Notes under the pieces: model-generated
Told to the model about the DNA's origin: nothing
Database searches by the model: none
What the model saw: only the letters and a program-made list of their open reading frames with translations
Translations under genes and position numbers: made by a program
NCBI GenBank assembly: GCA_948934525.1
Contig: CAQZSK010000001.1
Location: 1 to 64,000, forward strand
Reading direction: 5' to 3'
From: an uncultured Clostridia bacterium
GTDB lineage: Bacteria > Bacillota > Clostridia > TANB77 > CAG-508
Length of the DNA: 64,000 bases
Shown here: one piece after another, positions 8,343-17,936 of the stretch
Position numbering within the stretch: the stretch's first letter is position 1
Layout of the letters: each line of letters begins with the position of its first letter

Positions 8343-9056
8343 CTATTTTCTTTTTACATATTTATAATTAATAATTCCATTATATTTTTCTACTGTAATA
8401 CCATCTACTGTTTTAACATTAACAATAACTCCCCAATCTTCTAGGATATCTAAATATCCTCCTGCCATTGTCATAGCACCTAGTAATAGACCTTGTGAGC
8501 CAATAGCTTTAATAATAAATGGGGAGCTAATTTTTTCTCCATTTACTTTAATAACATTCCCCTCGCAAGTAATTGCTGTTGTTGTAATAACTCTTTGTCC
8601 ATTAATAGAAATGGCCTCTGCGCCTGCATTATTTAGTGCATTAACTACTTGAAGTAAATCATCATAATGAACCAATACTTTGCTAGGGTCAAGTAGTCCT
8701 GTTGCTGCTGCATTATTATCTGCTAAAGTAATTTCTAGTCCATCGCCTTTTACTTCTACAGTACCTAATAACATATTATTTTCTTTAATCTGCTCTTGTT
8801 TTGCATTTGCAGTTGTATTATTTTGCGTTGCTTGCTCTCTAACTTGTGTTAATTGCTTTTCTGAATCTAATAATTCTTGATAAGCATTATCATATCTCTC
8901 TTTCCATTTTAATACTTCGTCCCTTAGCCCATCATTAATAAAAGACTGAGCTGCCGTAGAATTACTATTTTTTACAGTTTTTAATTGAATTGAAATTGCA
9001 ACCGTTAAAATAAAGCACATTACTCCTAGAGTAATCGCAATTTGTTTTTTCTTCAT
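8343..9056 (-). CDS. DUF881 (YlxW/YlxX-like) membrane protein, first copy
   Basis: Paralogue of the next gene, sharing one N-terminal membrane helix, a coiled coil with many Gln/Glu, and the DUF881 core (LLGTVEVKGDGLEITL, AGAEAISINGQRVITTTA). The start is set at 9056 (MKKKQIAITLGVM) because AAAGGAAT lies just upstream; the frame extends to 9095, inside divIB. With this start it is 237 residues and begins 14 bp after the divIB stop. Tandem DUF881 copies are usual at this locus. Confidence 0.85.
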   Translation of the reverse strand: MKKKQIAITLGVMCFILTVAISIQLKTVKNSNSTAAQSFINDGLRDEVLKWKERYDNAYQELLDSEKQLTQVREQATQNNTTANAKQEQIKENNMLLGTVEVKGDGLEITLADNNAAATGLLDPSKVLVHYDDLLQVVNALNNAGAEAISINGQRVITTTAITCEGNVIKVNGEKISSPFIIKAIGSQGLLLGAMTMAGGYLDILEDWGVIVNVKTVDGITVEKYNGIINYKYVKRK

Positions 9057-9069
9057 ATTTATTCCTTTC

Positions 9070-10170
9070 CTAGACTTTTTCTCTAAAGATAGCACCTTTT
9101 GTACTTAAATCAGTATTTACAAAAATATCTCCTTCTTTTTTCTTTTCACTTTGTAATACTTTTTTAATATACAGCATTTTTGTACTAAGGTTTGAAGTAT
9201 CTCCTACATGCACATTCTTTTTTTCTGATTTTAATTCTAATATATAATCTTGTTTATCAGAAATGTTAATTTTGGTAATTAGTTTCCCCATATCATTGTT
9301 ATTAGCAGAATCCATAATTTGAATGACACTACTTAACTTTTGTAAATCCTCTGTACATAAACGACTTCCCTCTTGAAGCTGGTCCTCTGAAGTTAATATT
9401 CCTGTAATAATTGGAAGATCTAATTTTTCCTGAGATATTTCTAATAAATATCCTTGTTTATTCATATAGACATAAGCATTTCCAAGGGTTAACATATAGG
9501 CTGGTTTTCTTTCTGTCACTTGTATTTCTATGCCATCTGGTAACTTCCTTTTCACTTTGACGCTATCTATATAACTATTTGCTTTAATGGCTTGTTCTAC
9601 TTTACTTTTTGAAATTTTAAAGGTATTTTGTTCTAGTTTTATTTCTGATAAGCTAATAATAGTTTCTTGTGTGATTTTTTCATTGCCTATTATTGTAATG
9701 TTTTTAATATTAAAAAATGGTGAAAGTAAGAAATAAATTCCTCCTCCAATTAACAATATTATTAAGCTTGTCCATTTGACTAATCTAAAAATAATTTTTC
9801 TTTTCTTTTTTACAATTTCTTGTTGCTTTGGTGTCAATTTTGGCTTTCGTTTTACTTGTTGCTTTTTTCTTTTCTCTTTATAGATGTCATCTTCAATTCC
9901 TAATCGTAGTTCTACCTCGTCTTCTTGCACTCTTTTCTTATTTTTTTTCATTTGTTCTTTTTGCTTTATATACATATTTTGATTTTTCTTTCTTGGTTTT
10001 GCTGATTTTTTCTTGTTCATGTTCTTTTCATCTCGTTGCTTACTTACTTTTTTCTGCTTTTGAACTTTTGGAAGAGACTTAATGCCAATAATGATTTCGT
10101 TATCTAAATTTAATATGTCTTTATCTTTTGTATCTATCATCTTGCTTTTTTCTTTTGCTTTATTTCCCAT
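9070..10170 (-). CDS. divIB: Cell division protein DivIB/FtsQ
   Basis: A bitopic divisome protein. The long, strongly basic cytosolic N-terminus (about 130 residues of Lys/Gln/Arg-rich sequence) is unusually extended. One membrane helix (about 131-150) follows. The POTRA domain starts at FFNIKNITIIGNEKITQETI, and the beta domain contains RKLPDGIEIQVTERKPAYML. It sits between murA and the DUF881 pair, the standard position. The start at 10170 has AAAGGAAGAG upstream. The extended basic tail may bind nucleic acid or phospholipid head groups; that is inference. Confidence 0.88.
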   Translation of the reverse strand: MGNKAKEKSKMIDTKDKDILNLDNEIIIGIKSLPKVQKQKKVSKQRDEKNMNKKKSAKPRKKNQNMYIKQKEQMKKNKKRVQEDEVELRLGIEDDIYKEKRKKQQVKRKPKLTPKQQEIVKKKRKIIFRLVKWTSLIILLIGGGIYFLLSPFFNIKNITIIGNEKITQETIISLSEIKLEQNTFKISKSKVEQAIKANSYIDSVKVKRKLPDGIEIQVTERKPAYMLTLGNAYVYMNKQGYLLEISQEKLDLPIITGILTSEDQLQEGSRLCTEDLQKLSSVIQIMDSANNNDMGKLITKINISDKQDYILELKSEKKNVHVGDTSNLSTKMLYIKKVLQSEKKKEGDIFVNTDLSTKGAIFREKV

Positions 10171-10233
10171 TATTCTCTTCCTTTCTTCATTTATTTCTAT
10201 CTACCCTTATTTTAATTTTCTATATATCTTTGT

Positions 10234-11490
10234 TTATTCCTCTTTATCAAGTAAAATTTCAGCTCCTAAATTTCTTAATTTTTCATCTAAATTTTCATAT
10301 CCTCTTAAAATATACTCTATATTGGTTACTGTTGTAGTTCCTCTAGCTGCTAATCCTGCTAATACTAAACAAGCACCTCCTCTTAAGTCTGTACTTTTTA
10401 CTTTTGCTCCTGATAATCTTCTGACGCCTTTAATCACTGCCGTCTTGCCTTCAATTGCAATTTTTGCTCCCATTTTTTTGAGCTCTGCTACATAACGATA
10501 ACGATTTTCAAAAATGTTTTCTATAATCATTGAAGTTCCTTTTGCAGTTGTTAAAGTACTCGCAAATACAGATTGCATATCTGTTGGAAATCCTGGATAT
10601 GGTAATGTTTTAATATCTACTGCTTTTAGTTTTCTATTTGCTTTTAAATGCACTTTTCCCTTTTCTATTTGTATTTGGCATCCTGCCTCTTCTAACTTAT
10701 GAATAATAGGAGTAATATGCTCTGGGGTTTTATATTTTAGAGTAATATCTCCTCCAGTAATTGCTCCTGCGCAAAGCAAGGTTCCTGCCTCGATTCTATC
10801 TTCCATAACAGTGTAACTAATACTTTTCAGTTTTTCTACTCCTGTAATTGTAATAATATTGGTTCCTGCACCTTCTATTTTAGCACCCATTTTATTTAAA
10901 CATTTTGCTAAATCTACAATTTCTGGCTCCATAGCAGCATTTGTAATCTGTGTAATTCCCTCTGCATAAATTGCTGCTAATATAATGTTTTCAGTAGCTC
11001 CGACACTAGGAAAGTCTAAGTCAATATTTGCTCCTATTATTCTATCACACTTACAGGTAATAAATCCAGAGTCTTCGATAATATTTATACCTAATTTTTT
11101 AAAAGCTCTTAAATGTAAATCAATTGGTCTTGCTCCTATATCACATCCTCCTGGATATGAAAACCTCGCTTCTTTAAATCTTCCTAAGATTGCACCTGCT
11201 AATACCACTGTTGAACGCATTTGATTCATTAAATGTTCTGGAATTTCTCTTTTGTCTATATTTTTGCTGTTGACTTCTATTCTACCATGATTTTTCTTAA
11301 GCTTGCAACCCAAATATTTTAAGATTTCTAATGTAATTTGTGTATCATGAATATTAGGAATATTATATAATTTCGTGATATTGGGATTTAAAATTGTTGC
11401 AGCAATAATTGGTAAAGAGGCATTTTTAGAGCCTGATACAGTAACTTCTCCTTCTAATCTTCTTCCTCCTTCTATTATGTAACTAGCCAT
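10234..11490 (-). CDS. murA: UDP-N-acetylglucosamine 1-carboxyvinyltransferase MurA
   Basis: MurA transfers enolpyruvate to UDP-GlcNAc, the first committed step of peptidoglycan synthesis. The 418-residue protein has the active-site loop YPGGCDIGARPIDLHL with the catalytic Cys that fosfomycin attacks, the N-terminal GSKNASLPIIAATIL, and FPTDMQSVFASTLTTAKG. The family length is matched. It begins the visible division cluster, with GGAAGGAAG before the start, and is followed by divIB about 60 bp downstream. Confidence 0.97.
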   Translation of the reverse strand: MASYIIEGGRRLEGEVTVSGSKNASLPIIAATILNPNITKLYNIPNIHDTQITLEILKYLGCKLKKNHGRIEVNSKNIDKREIPEHLMNQMRSTVVLAGAILGRFKEARFSYPGGCDIGARPIDLHLRAFKKLGINIIEDSGFITCKCDRIIGANIDLDFPSVGATENIILAAIYAEGITQITNAAMEPEIVDLAKCLNKMGAKIEGAGTNIITITGVEKLKSISYTVMEDRIEAGTLLCAGAITGGDITLKYKTPEHITPIIHKLEEAGCQIQIEKGKVHLKANRKLKAVDIKTLPYPGFPTDMQSVFASTLTTAKGTSMIIENIFENRYRYVAELKKMGAKIAIEGKTAVIKGVRRLSGAKVKSTDLRGGACLVLAGLAARGTTTVTNIEYILRGYENLDEKLRNLGAEILLDKEE

Positions 11491-11598
11491 TTTTCATTCT
11501 TCCTTCCTTTCTTCACTCTGTTATTTTTTATAATATACAGATAAGTTAATTTGCTATATATTATGTTTTGTTTCCATAAAAAGTGAATATAAAAAAAG

Positions 11599-11626
11599 AA
11601 GCCGCTGTGATTTATCACAGTGGCTT
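11599..11626 (-). terminator. Terminator after the topB/HipA-like operon
   Basis: AAGCCGCTGTGA (11599-11610) pairs with TCACAGTGGCTT (11615-11626) with a single wobble and a 4-base loop, 14 bp past the last gene of the operon. It separates it from murA transcription. Confidence 0.75.
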
Positions 11627-11639
11627 TTGAAAGGTTCCC

Positions 11640-11912
11640 TTATGGCTCTTCTTTTACCATACGGATATTGTCTGTGTGCTTACTAATGCATTCATCATGA
11701 GAAAATCTTTTCGCATCTTCAATGCGATTTCTAAAAAATGGTATTGCATCTTCCCATCCATTGGTACCTTCAAGCATTGTCTTGGTCAACGGTACATAGT
11801 CCTTTACAAGGACTATGCCATCAGGATTAGGAGTGTATCTATGCTGATTTCCATTTGCACTTACCTCCAATATCCCAATTTTAACATCCTTATAAAAAAT
11901 TCCGTACCTCAT
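11640..11912 (-). CDS. Hypothetical protein next to a HipA-like kinase
   Basis: I do not recognise this 90-residue protein. It begins MRYGIFYKDVKIGILEV and contains GNQHRYTPNPDGIVLV, WEDAIPFFRNRIEDAKR and a C-terminal charged tail. No signal, membrane helix or metal motif is visible. It is the last gene before a terminator and lies 86 bp after the HipA-like gene. HipA-type kinases commonly have short N-terminal-domain partners beginning with a similar beta-rich segment, so this could be such a partner, but the similarity is weak. Confidence 0.55.
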   Translation of the reverse strand: MRYGIFYKDVKIGILEVSANGNQHRYTPNPDGIVLVKDYVPLTKTMLEGTNGWEDAIPFFRNRIEDAKRFSHDECISKHTDNIRMVKEEP

Positions 11913-11998
11913 CTTTTCCTACCTTTCTTTGTATTCATGTGCCTATTACACATTCAACTTATTATACCATATTTTTCTTGTTTTTGCAAATTTGCAAA

Positions 11999-13171
11999 CT
12001 ATCTCATAAAGTCTCCTCTAGTACCATCTTCTCTGTCTTGTCCTATTAATAATATGTCTCTTTGCATCGTCTTTCCTATTTGTACTTGTTCACTAGTATG
12101 TATTTTATCAGCAACTCCTTGATTTGTTATCAATTTGAGTAACATACTAATATCTACCTGTTCTTCTATTACCATTTCTCCATCCATTATTTTTTCCATC
12201 TGCTCATTTCTAATATCATATGTATGCTTTACTATCAATTTTACATCTTCTGGTAATGGAGCCCTTATTCTTTGTTCTACTCTTTCTATTACTTCTTCTA
12301 TATCAATAGCTCCTCTGATATTTTCTTCATAGTAGTCATAAATTTCATCGTCCTCACATAATGCCTCAAAAGTGTCTTTCCAAAATGATTCAAATCCTCC
12401 CTCCTCTATAGTTTTTAAAGTTCCTATTCTCGGATGTGCTGCATCTACACTTTCTCTTAGCCCCACATAATCTTCTAAAAGTTTTTCTATAGTGGAAATA
12501 TCATTATCTAACATAAAGGCAGATTCTCTATCATAATTCGGACTTAATTCAATCCAATTTTTTCCGCCTACTTTACTTTGTTTAAAAGCGATATTCTCTG
12601 TATGTTGATCTGTTTCTATAACAGCAAGTAAAAACACTAATCTCTTTTTATATTCTGTAATAACACTTGCTATATTTTGTTCATCATATCCATCTTTTCG
12701 CAATTCTTCTTCTAATTTCGTTACAGTAAATTCATAACCTGTTGTATCAATAAAGTCACTAGCTTCTTCTGGCTCATCTCCTATTATGTCACGAAGCGTT
12801 ACTAGTTGTTCCTTACTTGATTCTAATACTGATACTGATAAAACTCCTAAACGATATTCTCCATCTTCATCTACAAACTTAATTAAATCATAATGTGCAG
12901 TTTTCTGACCCACTTGTTTTGCTGCTTCTTCTACTATCAACTCTGCATAAATTCCATAATTTTGTTCTTCATCTCTAATAGATTCACCTTTTATTAAGGC
13001 TTTTGTCCCTTGAAAATTAACCCAGTTTTTTACTCTACTAGGATTTCCTGCTTCTTCTCTAGTTCCTTCTATAAACTCTACCCCTGCTTTAGTTAAATCT
13101 ATAAATCCATTTTCATCTCTAAATTGCTCTAGTTCTTCTATACTATATTGGCTATTAAAGAATATACTCAT
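11999..13171 (-). CDS. HipA/CtkA-like protein kinase fold
   Basis: A 390-residue protein I read as a divergent HipA/CtkA-like Ser/Thr kinase. Supporting marks are an ATP-lysine candidate in NFQGTKALIKGE (about residue 58), a glutamate segment NYGIYAELIVEEAAKQVG, the catalytic loop ETDQHTENIAF (about 185-195, where HipA has D-R-H-x-x-N), and the DFG-equivalent SPNYDRESAFM (about 210-220). The C-terminal part is acidic and helical. It is preceded by a small helical gene and topB. HipA-type kinases modify tRNA synthetases or other proteins; the target here is unknown. Confidence 0.65.
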   Translation of the reverse strand: MSIFFNSQYSIEELEQFRDENGFIDLTKAGVEFIEGTREEAGNPSRVKNWVNFQGTKALIKGESIRDEEQNYGIYAELIVEEAAKQVGQKTAHYDLIKFVDEDGEYRLGVLSVSVLESSKEQLVTLRDIIGDEPEEASDFIDTTGYEFTVTKLEEELRKDGYDEQNIASVITEYKKRLVFLLAVIETDQHTENIAFKQSKVGGKNWIELSPNYDRESAFMLDNDISTIEKLLEDYVGLRESVDAAHPRIGTLKTIEEGGFESFWKDTFEALCEDDEIYDYYEENIRGAIDIEEVIERVEQRIRAPLPEDVKLIVKHTYDIRNEQMEKIMDGEMVIEEQVDISMLLKLITNQGVADKIHTSEQVQIGKTMQRDILLIGQDREDGTRGDFMR

Positions 13172-13180
13172 TTTTTGTTC

Positions 13181-13630
13181 TCACTTTCTCTTTGACATTA
13201 AACTTTTCAAAAATATTTTTATCTTGGTCCAAATAGAATGTTCTTGTATAGTTACTAAATCTACTTCTTCTTGTAAACCTTGCTTTCTTTCCTCTTTTTT
13301 TAACCAATTTTGTGTTTTATAATAATTTATTTTATTCTGATATTCCTTTTCGTTTTCATCATAGATTGCTTTTAATTTCTGCTTTTCTTCTTCATTTGCC
13401 CAATATTTTATATTTAAAATGCTAAGAATCACTAAAGCTTTTCTACTAATTTGTCCACTTTTTATCTTATTAACCCAATCATTTATAGCCTGCTTGCCAT
13501 CATTTTCTTCCATAGCATTCTGCTCAAAAAGGGGAAGTATTTTAGAAGGAATTTTTGCTTTATATTCATTCCCTAAAAGCTCTAATATTTGTCCTACTTC
13601 TCTATAAGCGTCTTCTAATGTAGTTTCCAT
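13181..13630 (-). CDS. Small helical partner of the HipA-like kinase, unknown function
   Basis: A 149-residue protein beginning METTLEDAYREVGQILELLG, with IPSKILPLFEQNA, ISRKALVILSILNIKYWA, a long Lys/Glu-rich helix, and a hydrophobic-basic C-terminus. Similar short proteins with 'YxEVxxIL...IPxKxL' and a tryptophan-containing helix occur widely in Clostridia, often beside HipA-like genes. It ends 10 bp before the kinase start, so the two are probably co-translated. Whether it is an antitoxin-like partner is inference. AAAGGAGG precedes the start. Confidence 0.6.
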   Translation of the reverse strand: METTLEDAYREVGQILELLGNEYKAKIPSKILPLFEQNAMEENDGKQAINDWVNKIKSGQISRKALVILSILNIKYWANEEEKQKLKAIYDENEKEYQNKINYYKTQNWLKKEERKQGLQEEVDLVTIQEHSIWTKIKIFLKSLMSKRK

Positions 13631-13649
13631 CTTTCTTCCTCCTTTACAA

Positions 13650-15680
13650 TTATCTTTTTATCACTAACTTATCAAATTTTGAATTGATATAAGTACCTAG
13701 CTTCTCCATAAATTCATCAGGTTTTATTTCTTTTTTTGAAACCATATCTAGTCCTTTTTCCCAACTAGCTGTTAATTTAGGATTTAACATATCTGGCATA
13801 GATTGATATACTACATCATAGATCTTCTCTCCTTTTACTGTTGGAGTAATAATCTGTGTCTTAGTGTTAATAGATATATATCCTATTCTTTCTAACTTTT
13901 TCATAATTTCTGCTCTTGTTGCACTGGTTCCTATTCCTGCTCCTTTAATTTGCTCTCTTAATTCTTCTTCTTCGATTAACTTTCCTGCATTTTCCATAGC
14001 TAATATCATAGAACCAGAATTATATCTAGAAGGTGGTGAAGTTTCTGAAGTCTTCGTTTCGTAATTAAGTATTCCTATGTTTTCTCCCTTTTTTAATTTC
14101 TTCAAGATTTCTAAGTTATTTACATTGTCTGATTGCTCTTCTTTCTTTTCGTTTTCTTTTTTCTCTTGGTTTGTCTCTTCATTATTTGTTTTTTCATTTT
14201 GAATTTCTTGTTTTGTTTCTTTGTTTTTACTATCATTTTTGGTAATTTCTAAATATCCTAACTTTTCACAAACCTTCCCACTCGCTGAAAATTGTTCTTT
14301 TTTATCATTTCCCCATCCCTCTTCATCAGGATTTTCTACTTCAATTGTAACAGAAATTTTGCTATATTCTGCTGGTGGATAGAAGATACTTAAGAAACGT
14401 TTCACAATCACTTTATACATTTGCTTTTGTAGGTCTGGAAGCCCTTCATAATTTTCAAATCCTTGTCCTGTTGGAATAATAGCATAATGGTCTGTAATTT
14501 TGCTATCATTCACATACTTGGTTTTTACTAAATCTGTTGAGTATTTCTCATTTACCATTTTTTGAATATATCCTTGTATTTCTTCATCCTGAAATCCCTT
14601 TGCTAAACCATTTAAATTTTTAGATATTACCTTTGCTACTGCTGTTGAAAGCACTCTTGCATCAGTTCTAGGATAAGTCACTAATTTCTTCTCATATAGA
14701 TTCTGAATAATCTCTAAAGTTTGGTCTGGCTTAATTTTAAACCTTTTGGTAGCTTCGTTTTGAATTTCAGCTAAGTTAAATAAGAGTGGTGCATTCTCTT
14801 TTGTTTTAGATTTTTTAACTTCTGTAATTGTTGCTTTTTTATCTTTTAGTGAAAGAATAAATTCCTTCGCTTCTTCTTCTTTTCGAAATCCTGATTCATT
14901 ATACAGCTTTGGAGATTCCCACATTTTTGAATTTTCTGTTACTTTCCATTCTGCTGTAAAAGAGCTTGTCTCTTCTCCAAAAGTTCCTACTATTTTGTAA
15001 TATGGTATTTTTTCAAAGTTCCTTATTTCTCTTTCTCTTTGTACTACCATACCTAGTACACAAGTCATAACTCTTCCTACTGAGATAGAAATTTTATCTT
15101 CTCCCATATCTTTTGCCATTCTACGTCCATAGATAATGGATAAAAGCCTAGAAAAATTAATACCTATTAAGTAGTCCTCTTTTGCTCTTAGATATGCAGA
15201 ATTACATAAACTATCATATTCTGCTAAGTCTTTTGCTTGGTCAATTCCTCTTTTAATCTCTTCTTCTGTTTGAGAATCAATCCATACTCTTTTTCTTTGT
15301 TTATCTTTTAGACCTATTTGATTTTCTACTAATCGATAAATGTATTCCCCTTCACGTCCAGAGTCAGTTGCAACATAAATACAGCCTACATCTTCTCTTA
15401 ATAGTAGGTTTTTAACAGTATTGAATTGTTTTTCTACATTAGGAATTACTTCATATTTATATTCTTTTGGCATAAAAGGAAGTGTATCTAGCCTCCAAAA
15501 TTTTAAGTTTTCATCATATTTATCTGGATAGCTCATTGTTACTAAATGACCTACACACCAAGTAATTACCCAATTTTCAGATTCAATATATCCATCTCTT
15601 CTGTTGCCACCACATTTTAGAACTTTTGCAAATTCCATAGCAACAGATGGCTTTTCGGTAATGAGTAAATTTTTCGCCAT
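13650..15680 (-). CDS. topB: DNA topoisomerase III
   Basis: Type IA topoisomerase that relaxes and decatenates DNA. The 676-residue protein begins with the Toprim fold (NLLITEKPSVAMEFAKVL), has ATDSGREGEYIYRLVENQI, and the catalytic tyrosine in KLVTYPRTDARVLS at about residue 335. A low-complexity Asn/Lys/Glu/Gln insert lies at roughly residues 485-530, before the last core segment. No C-terminal zinc fingers follow. The gene is second in an operon after an RsiV-like membrane protein and before the HipA-like pair. The ribosome site at 15680 is weak. Confidence 0.93.
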   Translation of the reverse strand: MAKNLLITEKPSVAMEFAKVLKCGGNRRDGYIESENWVITWCVGHLVTMSYPDKYDENLKFWRLDTLPFMPKEYKYEVIPNVEKQFNTVKNLLLREDVGCIYVATDSGREGEYIYRLVENQIGLKDKQRKRVWIDSQTEEEIKRGIDQAKDLAEYDSLCNSAYLRAKEDYLIGINFSRLLSIIYGRRMAKDMGEDKISISVGRVMTCVLGMVVQREREIRNFEKIPYYKIVGTFGEETSSFTAEWKVTENSKMWESPKLYNESGFRKEEEAKEFILSLKDKKATITEVKKSKTKENAPLLFNLAEIQNEATKRFKIKPDQTLEIIQNLYEKKLVTYPRTDARVLSTAVAKVISKNLNGLAKGFQDEEIQGYIQKMVNEKYSTDLVKTKYVNDSKITDHYAIIPTGQGFENYEGLPDLQKQMYKVIVKRFLSIFYPPAEYSKISVTIEVENPDEEGWGNDKKEQFSASGKVCEKLGYLEITKNDSKNKETKQEIQNEKTNNEETNQEKKENEKKEEQSDNVNNLEILKKLKKGENIGILNYETKTSETSPPSRYNSGSMILAMENAGKLIEEEELREQIKGAGIGTSATRAEIMKKLERIGYISINTKTQIITPTVKGEKIYDVVYQSMPDMLNPKLTASWEKGLDMVSKKEIKPDEFMEKLGTYINSKFDKLVIKR

Positions 15681-15685
15681 ATCTT

Positions 15686-16540
15686 TTATCCTTTATGTTC
15701 GTATAATACAATATCCATTTCTGCAGTAAAATTTTGGTTTCCATATGCAAATATAATATATAGATCACCATTTGGTCCTAAAAAGTAATTTTCAATATTT
15801 GCTAATTGATATATACTGTTATTTAAATCTCTATTATATACTGTATATCCTGATTGTACTAGAACTTCTGCTTCTTCTTTTGCTTTTTGTACAGTCTCTT
15901 GTATTTTGGTTTGTACTTCACTTTGTATCAAATTTCTTTGTGCTACTAAATCTTCTATGCTTGCTTTTTGCCCAGTTGCTAGATTATAGTTATATGTCTG
16001 TACAATTACTCTTTGTGGATTATTTCCCTGCTTTAAAGTTGCTTTAATAATTAATGATAAAATGTCTCCATTAATATATGATACATAATCAATTTGATAT
16101 AGAGTTTTAGTTGTATTTTGGCTATTCATAATTTCAGAGGCTTTATTAGCAAAAAGTTCTTGCGTAATTTTATTGTAATTTGTAGGTACTTCTCCTTGAA
16201 TGTTTATAACTGGTAAGTGAATAGTCACCTCATAGTTTTCCTTCTTATCTTCTATATCATAAGCCGAATAAACAATATCCTTGTCTGCTACTATTTTTTG
16301 AATATTGGATGTATCATATTCTCCTTTATTTAATACGTTCGTAAATAAATTGTTAAATTGTGTTTTTATTTCTTCTGCTGTTTTTTCTATTATTTCATCA
16401 TCTGGAGTTGTATTTATACTTGGCATTATAACATTGTTTTTATCTTCATCTTTTACAAAAAATTGTGCATAAATACCTGCAATAATTGCTAGAGCACAAA
16501 ATGCACCAACTAAAATATATAAAATCTTAGGATTTTTCAT
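15686..16540 (-). CDS. RsiV-like membrane protein with DUF3298/DUF4163-type domain
   Basis: A 284-residue protein with one N-terminal membrane helix (residues about 5-26) and an extracellular domain resembling the DUF4163-DUF3298 pair found in RsiV and PdaC: IHLPVINIQGEVPTNYNKI, then SLIIKATLKQGNNPQRVIVQ and YNYNLATGQKASIEDL. No zinc-binding anti-sigma domain is evident, so it is unlikely to be an anti-sigma factor itself. It ends 6 bp before topB. Start 16540 has AAAGGAG. Role unknown, possibly cell envelope. Confidence 0.65.
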   Translation of the reverse strand: MKNPKILYILVGAFCALAIIAGIYAQFFVKDEDKNNVIMPSINTTPDDEIIEKTAEEIKTQFNNLFTNVLNKGEYDTSNIQKIVADKDIVYSAYDIEDKKENYEVTIHLPVINIQGEVPTNYNKITQELFANKASEIMNSQNTTKTLYQIDYVSYINGDILSLIIKATLKQGNNPQRVIVQTYNYNLATGQKASIEDLVAQRNLIQSEVQTKIQETVQKAKEEAEVLVQSGYTVYNRDLNNSIYQLANIENYFLGPNGDLYIIFAYGNQNFTAEMDIVLYEHKG

Positions 16541-16681
16541 AATTGATCTCCTTTTATTTTCTACAAATCTCTTCTTTTTTCTCTTTTCTTTTATTGTATC
16601 GCATTTTTGTCAAAAAAGCTAGGGTTTTTTTAAGTTTCTATTTGAAAAACTGGCAGCTAAGTAAAGTTATTGTGTAGTAAA

Positions 16682-16710
16682 AAAGACTAGGAGCTACACT
16701 CCTAGTCTTT
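16682..16710 (-). terminator. Terminator of the rpsF-ssb-rpsR operon
   Basis: AAAGACTAGGAG (16682-16693) and CTCCTAGTCTTT (16699-16710) form a perfect 12-bp stem followed by Us on the minus-strand transcript, about 36 bp after the rpsR stop. Confidence 0.9.
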
Positions 16711-16745
16711 TTTTGTTACATATCGTAACTTCATTATTCTTCTCA

Positions 16746-17024
16746 TTAATCTTGAGCATATGGTAATATAGCAATTTGTCTAGCTCTTTTAACAGCTAGT
16801 GTAATGTCTCTTTGATGAATTGCACATGCACCAGTTGCTCTTCTTGGAAGTATTTTTCCTTTATCATTGATATATTTTCTCAATTGATCTGCATTTTTAT
16901 AATCTAATTTTAAGTTTTTGTCTGCACATAATGGACATACTTTTTTTCTCATTTTTCTAAATTTAGGATTATAATCTTCATCATTATTTCTGTTATTTCT
17001 TCTATTATTTTTCTTGTCTGCCAT
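16746..17024 (-). CDS. rpsR: 30S ribosomal protein bS18, zinc-binding form
   Basis: Small-subunit protein S18, 92 residues, binding beside S6. Core sequence [20 protein letters not shown] and [20 protein letters not shown] is clear. Cys30, Cys33, Cys67 and His70 (VCPLC and GACAIHQ) form a plausible zinc site, the 'C+' paralogue type. The N-terminus is a basic, Asn-rich tail. It is last in the S6-SSB-S18 operon and is followed by a terminator. Confidence 0.95.
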   Translation of the reverse strand: MADKKNNRRNNRNNDEDYNPKFRKMRKKVCPLCADKNLKLDYKNADQLRKYINDKGKILPRRATGACAIHQRDITLAVKRARQIAILPYAQD

Positions 17025-17099
17025 TTCCTTTTCCCCCTATTCTTAAATAGTAGGAAATGCCTATCTTTTTTCATTTTAAAGTAGATACTTTAAAATGTA

Positions 17100-17531
17100 T
17101 TAAAAAGGTAAATCATCTCCTGAAGAGATCTCGAAATCTGAAGTACCATTATTTGCAGCTGGCATTGTTCCGAAAGTAGCGTCAAAGTTTGCATTTGCTC
17201 CTTCTCCATCTTTTCTACTATCTGCAAAATATGCTTCTTCAGCAACGACCTCTGTTATATAACGTTTTTGTCCTTGTTCATCATCCCAAGTTCTTGTTTG
17301 TAGTCTTCCTACAATTGAAACTTGTTGACCTTTTTTAAAATATTTGCTACAGAATTCACCTAATTTGCTCCATGCAACAACATTAATGAAATCTGCTTGT
17401 CTTTCTTCACCTTGTCTTACAAATCTACGATTAATTGCTAAACTAAAAGAAGCCACTAATGTATTATTTGTTTGTGTGTATCTTACTTCAGGGTCTCTTG
17501 TTAAACGACCCATTAAAATTACTTTGTTCAT
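17100..17531 (-). CDS. ssb: Single-stranded DNA-binding protein
   Basis: OB-fold protein that coats single-stranded DNA during replication and repair. MNKVILMGRLTRDPEVRYTQ starts the fold; the frame extends to 17561, but ATG 17531 has AAAGGTAAGG upstream and matches homologues. The C-terminal acidic tip ISSGDDLPF is intact, so partner proteins should bind. At 143 residues it is a normal length. It lies between rpsF and rpsR. Confidence 0.95.
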   Translation of the reverse strand: MNKVILMGRLTRDPEVRYTQTNNTLVASFSLAINRRFVRQGEERQADFINVVAWSKLGEFCSKYFKKGQQVSIVGRLQTRTWDDEQGQKRYITEVVAEEAYFADSRKDGEGANANFDATFGTMPAANNGTSDFEISSGDDLPF

Positions 17532-17578
17532 ATTTGTATACCTTACCTTTCTCTTATTCAAAGGCCCCCGATAACTAC

Positions 17579-17860
17579 TTATTCTGCTTTGATCGTAATG
17601 AATTTAATTACTTCATCCATAATTCTGTAATTTCTTTCAAGTTCTGCAATTAAGTCTGGATTAGCTTCAAAGTTAATTACTACATAATATCCTTCTTTAT
17701 TTTTCTTAACTTCATAAGCTAATTTTTTCTTACCTAAATCTTCAACTTTTTCTACTTTACCATCATTATTAATGATATCTGTAAATTTTTGAGATAGTTC
17801 TTTTACTTTCTCTTCTTCTACAGATGGATTAATAATGACAACACTCTCGTATTTGTTCAT
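17579..17860 (-). CDS. rpsF: 30S ribosomal protein bS6
   Basis: S6 is a ribosomal protein of the small-subunit platform, paired with S18. The 93-residue product begins MNKYESVVIINPSVEEEKV and contains EDLGKKKLAYEVKKNKEGYY and the end RIMDEVIKFITIK. It is the first gene of its operon, with a good GGAGGTG ribosome site and a promoter at 17937-17965. The leader contains a small hairpin (17891-17906, TACAGATTTATCTGTA), which might take part in S6:S18 autoregulation. Confidence 0.95.
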   Translation of the reverse strand: MNKYESVVIINPSVEEEKVKELSQKFTDIINNDGKVEKVEDLGKKKLAYEVKKNKEGYYVVINFEANPDLIAELERNYRIMDEVIKFITIKAE

Positions 17861-17936
17861 TATTTTTCACCTCCTTGTGGATTAATAACCTACAGATTTA
17901 TCTGTAAGTAAGAAAGTCTATTTTTAAGACGTCCCT

